Shown: positions 33,001-43,900 of the stretch, one piece after another
How positions within the stretch are numbered: the stretch's first letter is position 1
Layout of the letters: each line of letters starts with the position of its first letter
Assembly (NCBI GenBank): GCA_950022295.1
Contig: OX465598.1
Location: 3,224,001-3,288,000, forward strand
DNA from: Bromus sterilis
Lineage: Eukaryota > Streptophyta > Magnoliopsida > Poales > Poaceae
DNA: 64,000 bases
Direction: 5' to 3'
Position numbers and translations under genes: made by a program
The notes under the pieces: model-generated
What the model was told of the DNA's origin: nothing
Database searches by the model: none
What the model saw: the letters and a program-made list of their open reading frames with translations, nothing else

Positions 33001-36000
33001 CTCTCTTCATTTTTTTTCTTTGCGGTAGTTTGTGCTATGCTGGATGTATGGATCTGTGTGTTTTTCGTGTTGATGCTTGCGACTGACTGCGCCGATCGAA
33101 GAAACAGATGGATTGGTTTTCTTTTCTTGTGTCTCCTTTATTTTTTCAGATTTGCTAAGGCACACCTAGATGTGCCCTAAGATAGAGCACATCTTAGGGT
33201 TGATGCCGAGTGTTGTTTTGTAGTAACATGGGGAACCCACAGGTCTCTAAGCCCCCCGCTAGGGTTCCCCTCCTGCGCCATCCCCACTTGGCGACGGAGA
33301 GGGCGCCGCCGCCGCCTCTCCCCCTGCCTCCTCCTTTCCCCTCCCTCGCTATCGTGCGGTGACAGATCTTGTCGACGCTGTGGGCGGCGGCACACCTCGA
33401 CGGCACTGCAGGCGGCGGCCTTCTGCGATGAGCGGCTCGTGGTGGATGACATGGTGAGGGGTTGGCTCCGGTGTCATGATCGGAGATGACCCGGCGCCAG
33501 CGGTGGGCTGAGAGAAGTGTCGGATGCAGGCAACCGCCTCTGGCTTGGCCTTCCGCTGATGGGGATGGTGGCGCGGCACTGGAGGCGGTGGTGTTTCATG
33601 ATGGTGTGTACCAAGGCCTGGGTCGCAGCGGCTAGGGTGTTGGCTGATGTGCCGGGCTTGTCCCTCTGACGGCGCAGGCGGCGAGCGGTCGGGACCGTGA
33701 TCGGCCCCTCTAAGGTGATAGGTGGAGGCAGCGGTGCGGCAGTGATTGGTGTGCTTGCCGAGATCTTGCGGATCTTTCGATGACGGTGCAATGGTCCTCT
33801 CGCGTAGGTAGGAGGAGGCCTACGTAAATCGTAACACCAGCAGCAGTCTCGAGGTGTATGTGCGTGACTTCGGTTGTTCGCAGACCAAAAACCCCCTGAA
33901 TTTACCCGGGGTGGGCCAGCTCATGTTCCCTTAACCCAATCACGTTCTGCCTAATCTAAACACTCCCTGTAAAACCCGTAATAGTGTGTGAATGTAGCAT
34001 TGCTCTTCGCAGACCGCTCTCGGTTTCTAGTACTACAATTTAATTAGTACCACACCGCTAGGTTCCAAGAATATCAAACGGTTTAAGTAGACGGGTAATG
34101 ACCTAATTCATCGCCAAGGAAGCAATTCATGGACCGGGTGAGCTAGATAGCCGGTCGATCAAGTTTGCTGAGGTAACCCATGACGCATGGTCATGAGCCA
34201 GCTATGCTAGCTAACCTGGCGGTACATGTCTGCCGAGGTGAAAGCGTTCACTGGCCTGGCCAGCCGGTGATGTCAGTCTTTTTTACTGTTTATTTTCCTT
34301 TTTTTGTTGATTTTTTTTAGTTTTTTCCTGCTTCTCGTACAATAGACTATTAACATTACTAGTGAAAACCCAAATAACTTTACAATCGCTTCTCCTTCCT
34401 CCAAATGAGGGTAACTCCCAGACCCAAATGTCCACATTTCATCGTTTGGATCCGCGCGGTTAAAAAAAACGGCCCAACCGGGGAACGCAAACGAATCACG
34501 GTTCACTCTGATCCATCGTGATTTATTTATGGATAAAATTTGGGGCGCATTTGGCTTCCTGCAGACAGCAGGCGAATCTCCAGCGTGTCCGCATTTCATC
34601 CGTGCGGACCTGCATGGCAGCCACACGGGCGTCGGCTCGCCTTCCCATGTGGCTTTGATCGGTCCCTCCCAGTCCCCATCCCGCTCACCACCGCCCACCA
34701 CCTCACTTCCCAGCTCCCAGCAACGTCCGTCATGTCGCGCAACAATGAGGTCGGGTCCTCGTCGGTTCGTCGCCACTGTGACTGCAACAGCGTGTCTTAG
34801 TAGCACTTGATCCCAATGAGGGGGTCGGTGCCGCCACAGGAGCTGGTGGACGCCTACACCACCCCTTACCGCCACGGGAGGGTGGTGATGACTGCACCGC
34901 CACCGTCTGCGTCATCATCGAGGCGAAGCGATCTCGAGAGTTGGGGGTCTGCGTCGCCGCCAAGAACCCTCAAGGTCGAAGAGTGTGCCCCGTCGCCGCC
35001 ACCTTTTGTGGTTGCTGGCTACGACGAGGACGTCGCCTACATGGCCGCCCTTGAGGAGTTGGCGTGCGAGGAGGTCAGGCGGTGACTAGGCCTCACGGAT
35101 CTAATCGACGTGACATCGGTGCAGCCTCACACCGCCGCCTAGGCACCCCCTCCACCTCGACCACAGTCGCCATCACCACTACCTCATCCGTCGTACGAGG
35201 ACCTCGTGTTGGACCGATGCCGCCGTCAGCCAACGACGACGATCGTTGCGACCGGGCGGTGATCCAATCCATGCTCTAGACTGTATACGTTATCAACAAG
35301 TGGAGTAGTAAGTGCTCATTTATATTCCAGCGAAAATAAATAAATTGGTCCTTTACCTTTACATTTTTCTTATCCTTGGGCAACTGGAAATTTTCTACGT
35401 TGCTAAAACGTGACCTGCTATTTTCCTACATATACACTTATTGTTAATTTACGTGATAGGCTGATTGATTCTATTACAAACATTCGAGTCAGATTCAGGA
35501 CTTAAATGCATTTTTATTTTAAAAGCAATCTTAGTGATCATGCATCAGTCCATCACACTGGGTTGACGCCAAGCCCCTATCCGCCAAAGCCATACCTTGC
35601 GATGAGGCATCACTCCGGGTGAACCCACTGATGCTAAGGTGATCCGACTTGAAGTGCAGTTGTCAGCCGAAAGGGCCCAGAAACTTGAGCTAAGGCAAGA
35701 GCTTGACAAGATCCGAGCAGAGAGAGACCAGATGGCCAAAAAGATTAATGAGATCAGAAGCCTGCATCATTTAATTCCATCCCAACTATGTTACAATGAC
35801 AGTGGTTTTACAGATCGCGCGCTGACGCCTTGAAATCTTGAATACTGAAGGATTTTTCTCCTCTACTTCTTGTGCTGCTCGAGCTCGAGGTTGTTCATCC
35901 TCGAGCCAGATCTCCGGGTGCCTGCATATCGCTACAAGCTTACAAACTTGTTTGATATGATATGGTGTTGTAATAGGAACAGACAAACTTAACATAAGAG

Positions 36001-36354
36001 TACCTAACTAGAGTGGTTTGCAGTAAATATGTCGAAATGAGTCATAGAAAGGGCCAAATTTCGCCTGCATAGATAACATTGAGCATCGCTTGCACATGCG
36101 CAAGAAAGCAAAACATCTGACAAATCACAAATGATTTGCACATGTATCAGCAACAATTTTTTCACAAGCAGATGGTTCCTAACAATAATTTTGATATTTC
36201 CATGTCAAAGGAATAGCTAGAAAGGGGCAACAACATGTTCTCTGATCTTTGTAGGGGTACTAAGAGAAGTGTGGCATCACTTGTGCTGAAGCTCATACAT
36301 TCTCATCAAAAGCAAAACATCTGACAAATGATTTGAATGCAAAGAAATCTTGTG
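33001..36354. other. Repeat-derived GC-rich sequence, no firm gene
   Basis: 33,180-33,840 and 34,500-35,280 are GC-rich and open in several frames without recognisable domains; the latter has codon-like Ala/Pro/Ser bias (TAPPPSASSSRRSDLES) and may be a decayed transposon ORF. At ~35,620-35,780 (+) a coiled-coil segment, VIRLEVQLSAERAQKLELRQ, resembles the C-terminal tail of CACTA-type transposon proteins. No complete element could be delimited. Confidence 0.35.
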
Positions 36355-36580
36355 CTGAAGCTCATACATTGCCAGCAAAGACAGAACATCATCTAACAAA
36401 TGAGTTGTACATAAAGAAGGATGCAAACTTTCCCCACACCCACATATCATCAGAAAAGGAACAGAGCATCACCTAGACATCCACAGATGCACCGGCAACG
36501 ACTCCATACACAAGAAGCGGTGCCTAACGATAATTTGACCTTTCTGTGTGGAAGGAACAGCCATAACAAGGGACGACAGC
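36355..36580. repeat. Duplicated block, copy 2 (pairs with 32,507-32,660)
   Basis: See copy 1. Just upstream (36,285-36,375) the string TGTGCTGAAGCTCATACATT also appears twice, so the block has its own internal duplication. Confidence 0.75.
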
Positions 36581-36645
36581 ATGTTCTCTCATATTTGTAA
36601 GCGTACTAACAAAAAACTTGATAAAGAGGGTGAGATTTAGGACCA

Positions 36646-37548
36646 TCACTTCTGCTTCTTAAATTTCTTCGGCGGGTTTTTGGCAAGCCCCTCTCCCTCA
36701 TCAGATGAGCCCTCAATGGATTCATCAGGTACATCGTTTGGAGCATTGTTTTTGGTGATGTACTCCTTTAGGATCATCATGCTCTTCTCCCTCATCGCCG
36801 CCAGCTGCTCCGACAGGGTACCGGACGACTCAGAGCTGACTGCGAACGATTCTCCTCCGAGAACCAGGGTGGCCTTGGCTCTCGGTTCTAGACTGGTTGC
36901 AGTATTCATCTCCATCATCCAGGGATAAACCTGAGAATAAAAATGGGGGCAGAAATAAGGATAGGTTCACACCAATTCCAACAGTTTCAATTAAACAGGG
37001 TGTTCAGACAACGAAGATTTTCACAGTTTCATTAGTACCGCATATTCAGGGAATTATTCGTAAACTTTTCACAGGTGCAGAGCAAGATGATCTTATTATG
37101 CTATCATCATGGGCAATTAGAGGCAGTTCTGAAACTAATAATTCCGGCGACGCGGTCTGGGAAGAATTTGGAAGGAAACAAATACAGGAGTGAAATACTA
37201 GTAATTGGCATTACAGAGCATACAGATACTGGAGTGAAATACTAATACCGGAGTGAAATATTTAGAATCTAACTAGCTAGGTAGGTGCTGAACATTGCAC
37301 ATTTGTACCAACCAACGCGGCTACAAATCAAATCCTACGGAACATGCTACAACCAAATCCTTACTCCACTGCTCAGGAAAGATTGCATACATAACCAGAA
37401 TTTCGCAGTTTTCCGGAACAATTTATACATGGATAGAACAAACAGATTAAAGCACCCGTCAGGCAGATCCTACCAACGGTGCAGCGACGCCGCAAGAGAC
37501 GGATAAAGGGGGAGGAGGAGGAGCTAGGAAGAGAGGTTGAGTGATACC
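36646..37548 (-). CDS. Small two-exon gene of unknown function
   Basis: The coding part lies in exon 2 (36,930 down to the stop at 36,646), starting at ATG 36,918 and giving ~90 residues. The N-terminal half contains KATLVLGGESFAVSSESS and a leucine/methionine-rich helix; the C-terminus is acidic (DEGEG), then basic (PPKKFKKQK), suggesting a nuclear or nucleic-acid-associated protein. I have a sense of similar hypothetical grass proteins but cannot name a function. An acceptor TTCTCAG/GTTTATCCC fits a donor AAG/GTATCAC at 37,548-37,547, so the GC-rich exon 1 would be leader or in-frame N-terminus (no ATG found). GGCCCA site II cores near 37,680-37,715 would be its promoter. A LINE begins immediately upstream, which may have cut the promoter. 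Confidence 0.45.
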
Positions 37549-37769
37549 TTATGCGCGGGGTTCGCCGGAGAGCTTGCGGCGAGGTGCGCGGAGGGAGGCC
37601 GGAGAGCTTGCGGCGGCGCGCGCTTCGACGGCGTTAGTTAGGGCAGCACGCGCTGGAGCCTGGAGACGGAGAGGGGAGCAGCTGGCCTGGGCCGGGCAAG
37701 ACGGACCTAGTGGGCCGGAGATCCAAGTGACCGCGAAGAACAAACGCATTTTTTTTTTCCGAAACAGAG

Positions 37770-39163
37770 GCGAGTCAGCAAGAAGTATAAGTGACACACT
37801 ACTCGTTCTCATCCCCAAAGTGAAAGACCCAACAATGCTTACCCAGTTTCGACCGATCAGCTTATGCAACATCATCTATAAGATAGCCTCAAAGGTGGTA
37901 GAAAACCGCTTAAAAAAAATTCTATCCGACATCATCTCAGACGAGCAGTCGGCCTTTGTTCTGGGTAGACTGATTACTGATAACATCATAGCAGCATATG
38001 AATGTCTTCACTTTATGAAAAGGAATAGAGCAAAAAAGAACCAACACTGTGCACTGAAGCTCTATATGACAAAAGCCTATGATCGTGTTGAGTGGGATTA
38101 TCTTCGTGTTGTTCTTCTGAAACTGGGATTCCCGCAAAGCTGGGTGGACATGATCTCTTCGGTCAGGTTCTCAGTTTTGTTCAACAGTAAAAAACTTGAG
38201 GAATTTACTCCCTCGCGAGCCATTCGCCAGGGCGATCCCATCTCCCCTTACTTGTTTTTGCTAGCAGCAGAGGGTCTTTCGTGCCTCCTTAAATCCAGAG
38301 TTTAGTCACCAAATTTGAGTGGCCTGCAGGTGATCCCCTAGCGCCACCATTAAACCACTTATTGTTTGCAGATGATAGCCTGTTGTTTGTGAAAGCTAAT
38401 AGTACGGGGGCAGCTGGGTAAGCCAGGTGCTCAAAACATATTGCCAGGCAAGTGGGCAGCGAATCAACTATGGAAAATCTTCGATCTACTTCAGCAAAGG
38501 AGTATCCGAGGACACATGCAATGTCGTCAAGGGAATTTTGCAGGTGCCAAACGAGACAATCAATGAGAAATATTTGGGTATGTCGTCGGATGTTGGTTCA
38601 TCAAAAAACGGTGCGTTCAAATATTTAAAGGACCGTCTGTGGAACAAGGTACAAGGATGGATAGAAAAATCTCTCTTGACAGCAGGAAAGGAAGTATTGG
38701 TCAAATCAGTCGCCCAAGCCGTTCCCGTTTACTCTATGTCATGTTTCAAGTTGCCCCGAGGTTTATGTGAACATCTTAACATGTTGATCCGGAAGTTTTG
38801 GTGGGGAAGCAAGGAGGGAAAGAGGAAGCCTCATTGGGTGTCGTGGAAGGCGATGACCCAACCGAAAGGTTTGGGTGGCCTAGGTTTTAAAGATTTTGAA
38901 CTGTTTAATCTATCTCTGCTAGCTCGACAGGCGTGGAGGGTGCTCAAAAACCCAATTTCTCTCAGCGCCCGCATCCTCAAAGGAGTCTATTTTCCCCAGT
39001 GACATTCTGCAAGCGGAATTGGGTAGTCATCCTAGCCAAATGTGGAGGGCTATAGTTGAAGGCCATGACGTTCTAAAACAGGGTCTGATCAGAAGGATTG
39101 GTACAGGCAATGACACCATGATCTGGGAAGATAATTGGATTCCAAGGGATGAGTTCCTTAGAC
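37770..39163 (+). pseudogene. L1-type LINE, reverse transcriptase part (5' piece)
   Basis: The frame reads LVLIPKVKDPTMLTQFRPIS, then DEQSAFVLGRLITDNII, AIRQGDPISPYLFLL, LNHLLFADDSLLF, KYLGM and FWWGSKEGKRKPHW: a plant L1 reverse transcriptase. The motif A aspartate is lost (LYMTKAYDRVEW where LDM is usual), although FADD remains. Stops and frameshifts lie at 38,303, ~38,420 and 39,001. The endonuclease domain and 5' end are absent, so the element is 5'-truncated. It is interrupted at 39,164-39,168 by the Copia element and continues at 53,310. Confidence 0.9.
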
Positions 39164-39168
39164 CATAT

Positions 39169-40432
39169 TGAAAGCTCAAGAATGATCAGAGGGGGAGGGG
39201 GTGAATGATCATTCCTAAAAATTCTAAGGAACTTAGAAGGAAATCATGCAAACAACGAAGGACTAAAGGCATCTCGAAGGTAATACGATATCGGAAGTAA
39301 TGCAAGGCTCGAAAGGATTGAGAGCGAAGGAAAACATCGAAGGCAAACAGGCTACGAGTAAATGCTTGAAGTAAATGCTAGAAGGAAAACGAGCTTGACA
39401 CAGCGATGTTTGGTAAACCAGTTCACACTCTGCAAAGTGCTACGTCTGGTTGGAGGGACTGGTGATTGAACACCTGGAGAAAAACTCTCTCCGTCCTATT
39501 CTCCCCTGCAACAAACTCCTCGAGCTTGTCCAGTATTCACTCGTGGTAGATGATTCAGGACATCTCCGAGACCTTTACAGACTTCCTTCAGCAGTGACAA
39601 TTACTCTTCGACTGCTTGACAAGCGACGCCTAACCGTCTAGGAGACTTGCAGTTCTCCAAGATAAAAAAGATCGGCTAATCTCAACCTAAGTCGTAGTGA
39701 ATTGCTCAACTCAGTTAGACTTAGGTGTAGGTTTTATCTTGATGGATCTCTTTGGGATGCTCACAGACTTCTGTCTTAGAATCTTCAGAGGAGCAGCCCA
39801 CCCGAAATGGCGGGTAGGTGCGGGGTATTTATAGTTGGCGATCCCGATGGGTAAAATGACTGAAGTGACCCGATGCAACCGCTTGACGCGTGTCCACAAC
39901 GGTCGGATTCCAATCACTGCGCAACTTTACTTGAGGAACAAGTAAGCTGACTCACCGAACGAGTTCTCTCTCGAAGGCACGAAGTGCGATGACTTTGCCT
40001 TCGAGCTATTCGCTCGACTCGGTAAGATTTCTCTCGGTAGACTTTTGTGGGTTTTGGTTGGGCAGAGCAAATTCACTTCGACAAAGATCTCAACTAGCAA
40101 ACCCCTCTTAATAGTACGGTTTTTCCTACGACTCAAGAAATAAAGAGGAACTAGCAAAAAGACTAAGTCTTCGACCAGCTTCAGCTTTCTCCTCGTTGCG
40201 CTTTTGCTCGAGAGAGACATCTTTTTCGACGACATTTTTAGGGGTCGTCTTCCTTCAAAGGCTTCGGTAGATGACTGCAGCCTTACTGCAGTGAGTTGTC
40301 CTTCGACCTTCTACTTGCAAACTCCATTCTTTCGGAACCTAAGTAGCTGTTTATACTCGAAAACAATATTAGTTCCACTTCTGCTTTGTCCAACAATGTC
40401 CAAAACCTTCGGGGGCAAAACTTGCTCTTACA
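39169..40432 (-). repeat. 3' LTR of the Copia element
   Basis: 1,264 bp, almost identical to the partner at 52,045-53,309. On the minus strand it starts TGTAAGAGCAAG and ends GAGCTTTCA. A TATA motif (TATAAATA, minus) lies at 39,826-39,833. Confidence 0.97.
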
Positions 40433-40447
40433 ATCTCCCCCTTTTTG
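40433..40447 (-). promoter_or_regulatory. Polypurine tract
   Basis: CAAAAAGGGGGAGAT on the minus strand directly abuts the 3' LTR, the expected plus-strand DNA primer. Confidence 0.9.
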
Positions 40448-40921
40448 AACGATTGTTGACAAAACAGGCATCGATAAATAATTTGAAAAAGTTTGAGTTT
40501 TCGATGATAAACCAGTGCTAAGATCGATGAAGTACTCCCCTTGATGTATGCACGGAAGATAAAGATTTCCTGTGAAGTGCATATTTGACAAGTAGTGTCG
40601 AGCGAAAAACATCAAAAATCTTAGTGAGATAAATTTGCATTCCAGATAGTATCCAATGAGAAATATGCAATCTCCTCGAATGACCTGTGAACTTATATGA
40701 AAGATAACTTCCTGCAAAAATGGTGAAGTATAGCAAGCAGCAGATAGATATCTTACGAAAAGAGTAGCAGTTCACAGTCCTACTTAGAGTTAGTTACAAC
40801 CAGATCGAATGTGAATCGAAAGTTTGTTGAAACTACTCAGAAACCTCAAAAACAAGAGTTTATCGAAAGGAATGCAAAACCCTTAACCCCGTAGGCAAAC
40901 TAATTTCTTCGATGCCACTAC

Positions 40922-40936
40922 ATCTCCCCCTTTTTG
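40922..40936 (-). promoter_or_regulatory. Second, internal polypurine tract copy
   Basis: The same purine string (CAAAAAGGGGGAGAT, minus) recurs ~490 bp inside the terminal tract, between the third ORF's stop and the LTR. It may be a second plus-strand priming site or mark an inserted or duplicated segment. Confidence 0.7.
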
Positions 40937-40981
40937 TCACAACGTACAAAAAGATCGAGAGAATAGGGTCGAAAGAAATCC

Positions 40982-43900
40982 CTACTCGCGACGCTGGCTC
41001 CGGTGACGACGAGAAGATTCGGCGAGCGTTGGAGCACGACGAATTGGACGAGCGCCAGGAGGAGTGATCTTCGTGCGGAAGGAGTGTTGATCTCCAGAAG
41101 ATTCCAGCTGCGATTCCGGCGGGGTCCTGGGGCTTCGAGGAAGTGGCGAGAGAACTCTGGGTTGTCGTTGAGGGGCTTCTTCTTGCTCGGAGTCGGAGGA
41201 GAAAGTGTCCAAAGTGATATGATAATAATCATCAACACTGAGAATATCTCTGTTCTTCGACAGACGAGGGATATTGGGATCCGGTCGATCTACTCGATCA
41301 TCATTGGTCCAATTTCTGTTCAGGTGAGGAGGATATTCTTCGAAACCACATCGTTGGAGTTGACCGAGGGAATTGAACTTCCGAAGACCTTTCCAATCAC
41401 GGCGAAGACATTCACGCAACATCTGATTGTTGTTCATTGCAATGTTTCGCAAGTGATTGATCTCGTCCATCATAGCTTGCTTCTGAATAAAATCTTGATC
41501 GATGTGATGTTGAAGCATTTGCTGGGACCGAAGAGAAACTTCCATATGATGCACTGGCTTGATAAACTTCGAGCGAATATTGCGCTCAGTTAAGTGGGCG
41601 CGGATGCCAGTGTGCTCAGCGAATGGATCATTGGGTCGAGCAACAACCTGCAATACCTCACGAACAGGAGGAGTGAAAATCTTCGGGTAAATATATACGG
41701 GGAATGGCACGTCCCGAGAGTAATTGCAGATTGCCATCAGCCATGGTGCATATGGCTTGTGGGAATTGTGGTCATCAGCACAAGATACCAAAGTTCTGAG
41801 GAAGTAGTCTTCAAAATCGAAGGGATGACCGTGGACTAACTTCAACAGAGCAAGTTGCACATCATTTGTTATGGTAAAATCATCGTGCACATCAAGCATT
41901 GGCATCAAAGTCTTCGAGAGAATATAAAACCATGCCTTTTCTTCAAATACCAAGTGTCTTGGCTTCGGCTCAGTGGGGTAGTGATCTCCTACGACTTCTG
42001 GATCCATCAGCGTAGAGAATTCAACAGGAGTTGCAGCAGGTAAGTCATGAAGTTTGTGAGGTAATCCTTCGAACCGAGGTAAATTGATGATAGCCAGAAA
42101 TTGGTCGACAGTCATGTGAAAAACTTGGCCTTGAATCATATAGTCAAATTTCCATGTCTTCGAGTTCTCAGGATCTCCAGAGACATAAAGTGTTGCATAA
42201 AACTGCTTGATAAGCTCGGGATTGTAACCACAATCGAGAGCAAACATCTTGTGAGCATGCAGGCTATCAATTGTCTCGACAATGTTCTCGAAACAAGTAG
42301 TGGAGTACACCGAAGGCATATCAAGATATTGATGCTGGAAAACTCTTGCCTTGTTGTACAACACACGAGTATAATAGATAGCTTGCTCTTGGGTCCAAAA
42401 CCGAAGAGAATAAGCACTTCTGGGCTTCTCGTAGGGATTGGTACCGAAGAAAAATGGCTTGTGTTCGCGCCTTTTGAAGATGGGACCTCCTCGAGGAACA
42501 TCTGAGCGGAACAAAGGCAGCATTTCTCTCGGATGAGCAGAGTGAAGCAGCTCATCAATGGGAAAAACCTCAGCAGCGTTATCTGGCATCTGGAACTCTG
42601 GTTCAGCAGGTCGAGTGATAGATGATGGGATGTTGACAATATCCTGAGCAGGAGTGACTGCAGGAGCATTCTCCTCGGCCTGAGCTACGACGGCATCTCC
42701 TTCGTCGGTCTGAGCATTCTGCGCGGCCTCTTCATTTTCCATGGCCTCCAAATCTTCATCAAATTGAGCAAAGGAATCAACCATTTCTTCGTTCGAAGAA
42801 CTTGATGAGGAGGATGAAGAATTATCACTGGAACTGGCATCTCTAGAACTATTGCTTTCGACAGGGTCTCGCCGAGAGGAAACTGTCGTGATATCAACAT
42901 CATCATCTTCTCCTTCAGGCATAGTCCGGGCAGAAGAGTAATCTTTCTGGACTTGAGTTTCTTGCTCGACACGAGCAACTTGCTCGGTCTCTGCATGAGC
43001 TTGGATTTCAGTGGCGGGGGTGGTCGATGAAATGACATGAGGTGGAGATGGTGGGTTTGGAGGTGGTGGCGAGGCTTTTGGTGGTGAGGGTTGACGGGGT
43101 GGAGGTGGACGTGGAGGTGTTTGTTGTCTAGGTGGAGGAGTGGCTTGGTGAGGGGGTGGAGTTGTCTTGCGGGGAGGAGTGGGTTGCTTGGTGGGGATTG
43201 GTTCAGTTTCTTGTCGTTCTGTGGTAGCAACGACCTCGGTGGACTTGGCCTTCTTGGCGTTCTTCTCGATTTCTGGCGTCCCACGCTCAGAGGTTGGGGC
43301 GGCAGACTTTCTCTTTCGAGATTGTCTATGGAACAGAGCATCATTATGCTCTTTGCAAACAGCAGACACAACTTGTTTTACCTTGTCAAACACAGCAGTT
43401 AAATTTTCCTTCTGAGTCCTCCTGGAAGCTTCAGCAGATGCAATCTTGGACTTGAAAAAATTTCGGGACTCAATGTCCTCGGTTTCCTCTTGGAGTTGCC
43501 TGGTGTAAAACCTGACTTGTTCCTTATCCTTTCGATCCTGGGTGATGTAGCCTTCCCAGCGTATCATGTATCGAGCAACATGCTCTTGGATTTCAGCAGG
43601 AACATCATCCTCGGAAGTAACTTTGCTCGGTGTAGTAGCCATCTTCCAGAGAATGTGAGATATATGTGCAGCATCCCAAGGAGAATTGGCATTTGATTCT
43701 CCTTCATTGGAACTCTCTTCATCGGCACGAGGGCCGGAAACAACTGGTGCAACTGGGGCAGGAGCTGGGGCAGCTCGAGGAATTGGAGCAGCTTGAGCCG
43801 TCTGTCTTGCCTCCTTGGCTTTCTTTTCGGCTTCCTTAGTGGCCTTGGCAGCAACAATGGGTTTTGAGACCACTGCTTTATCCTTCGAGGCACTAGGGGC

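Noticed and set aside
34273..34875. 200-codon minus-strand frame
   Set aside because: Runs through repeat-like GC-rich DNA into an A/T-rich tail encoding lysines; no domain.
36919..36930. YPWM motif just before the small gene's ATG, like a homeodomain hexapeptide
   Set aside because: No homeodomain is present and the residues lie upstream of the first usable Met; coincidence.
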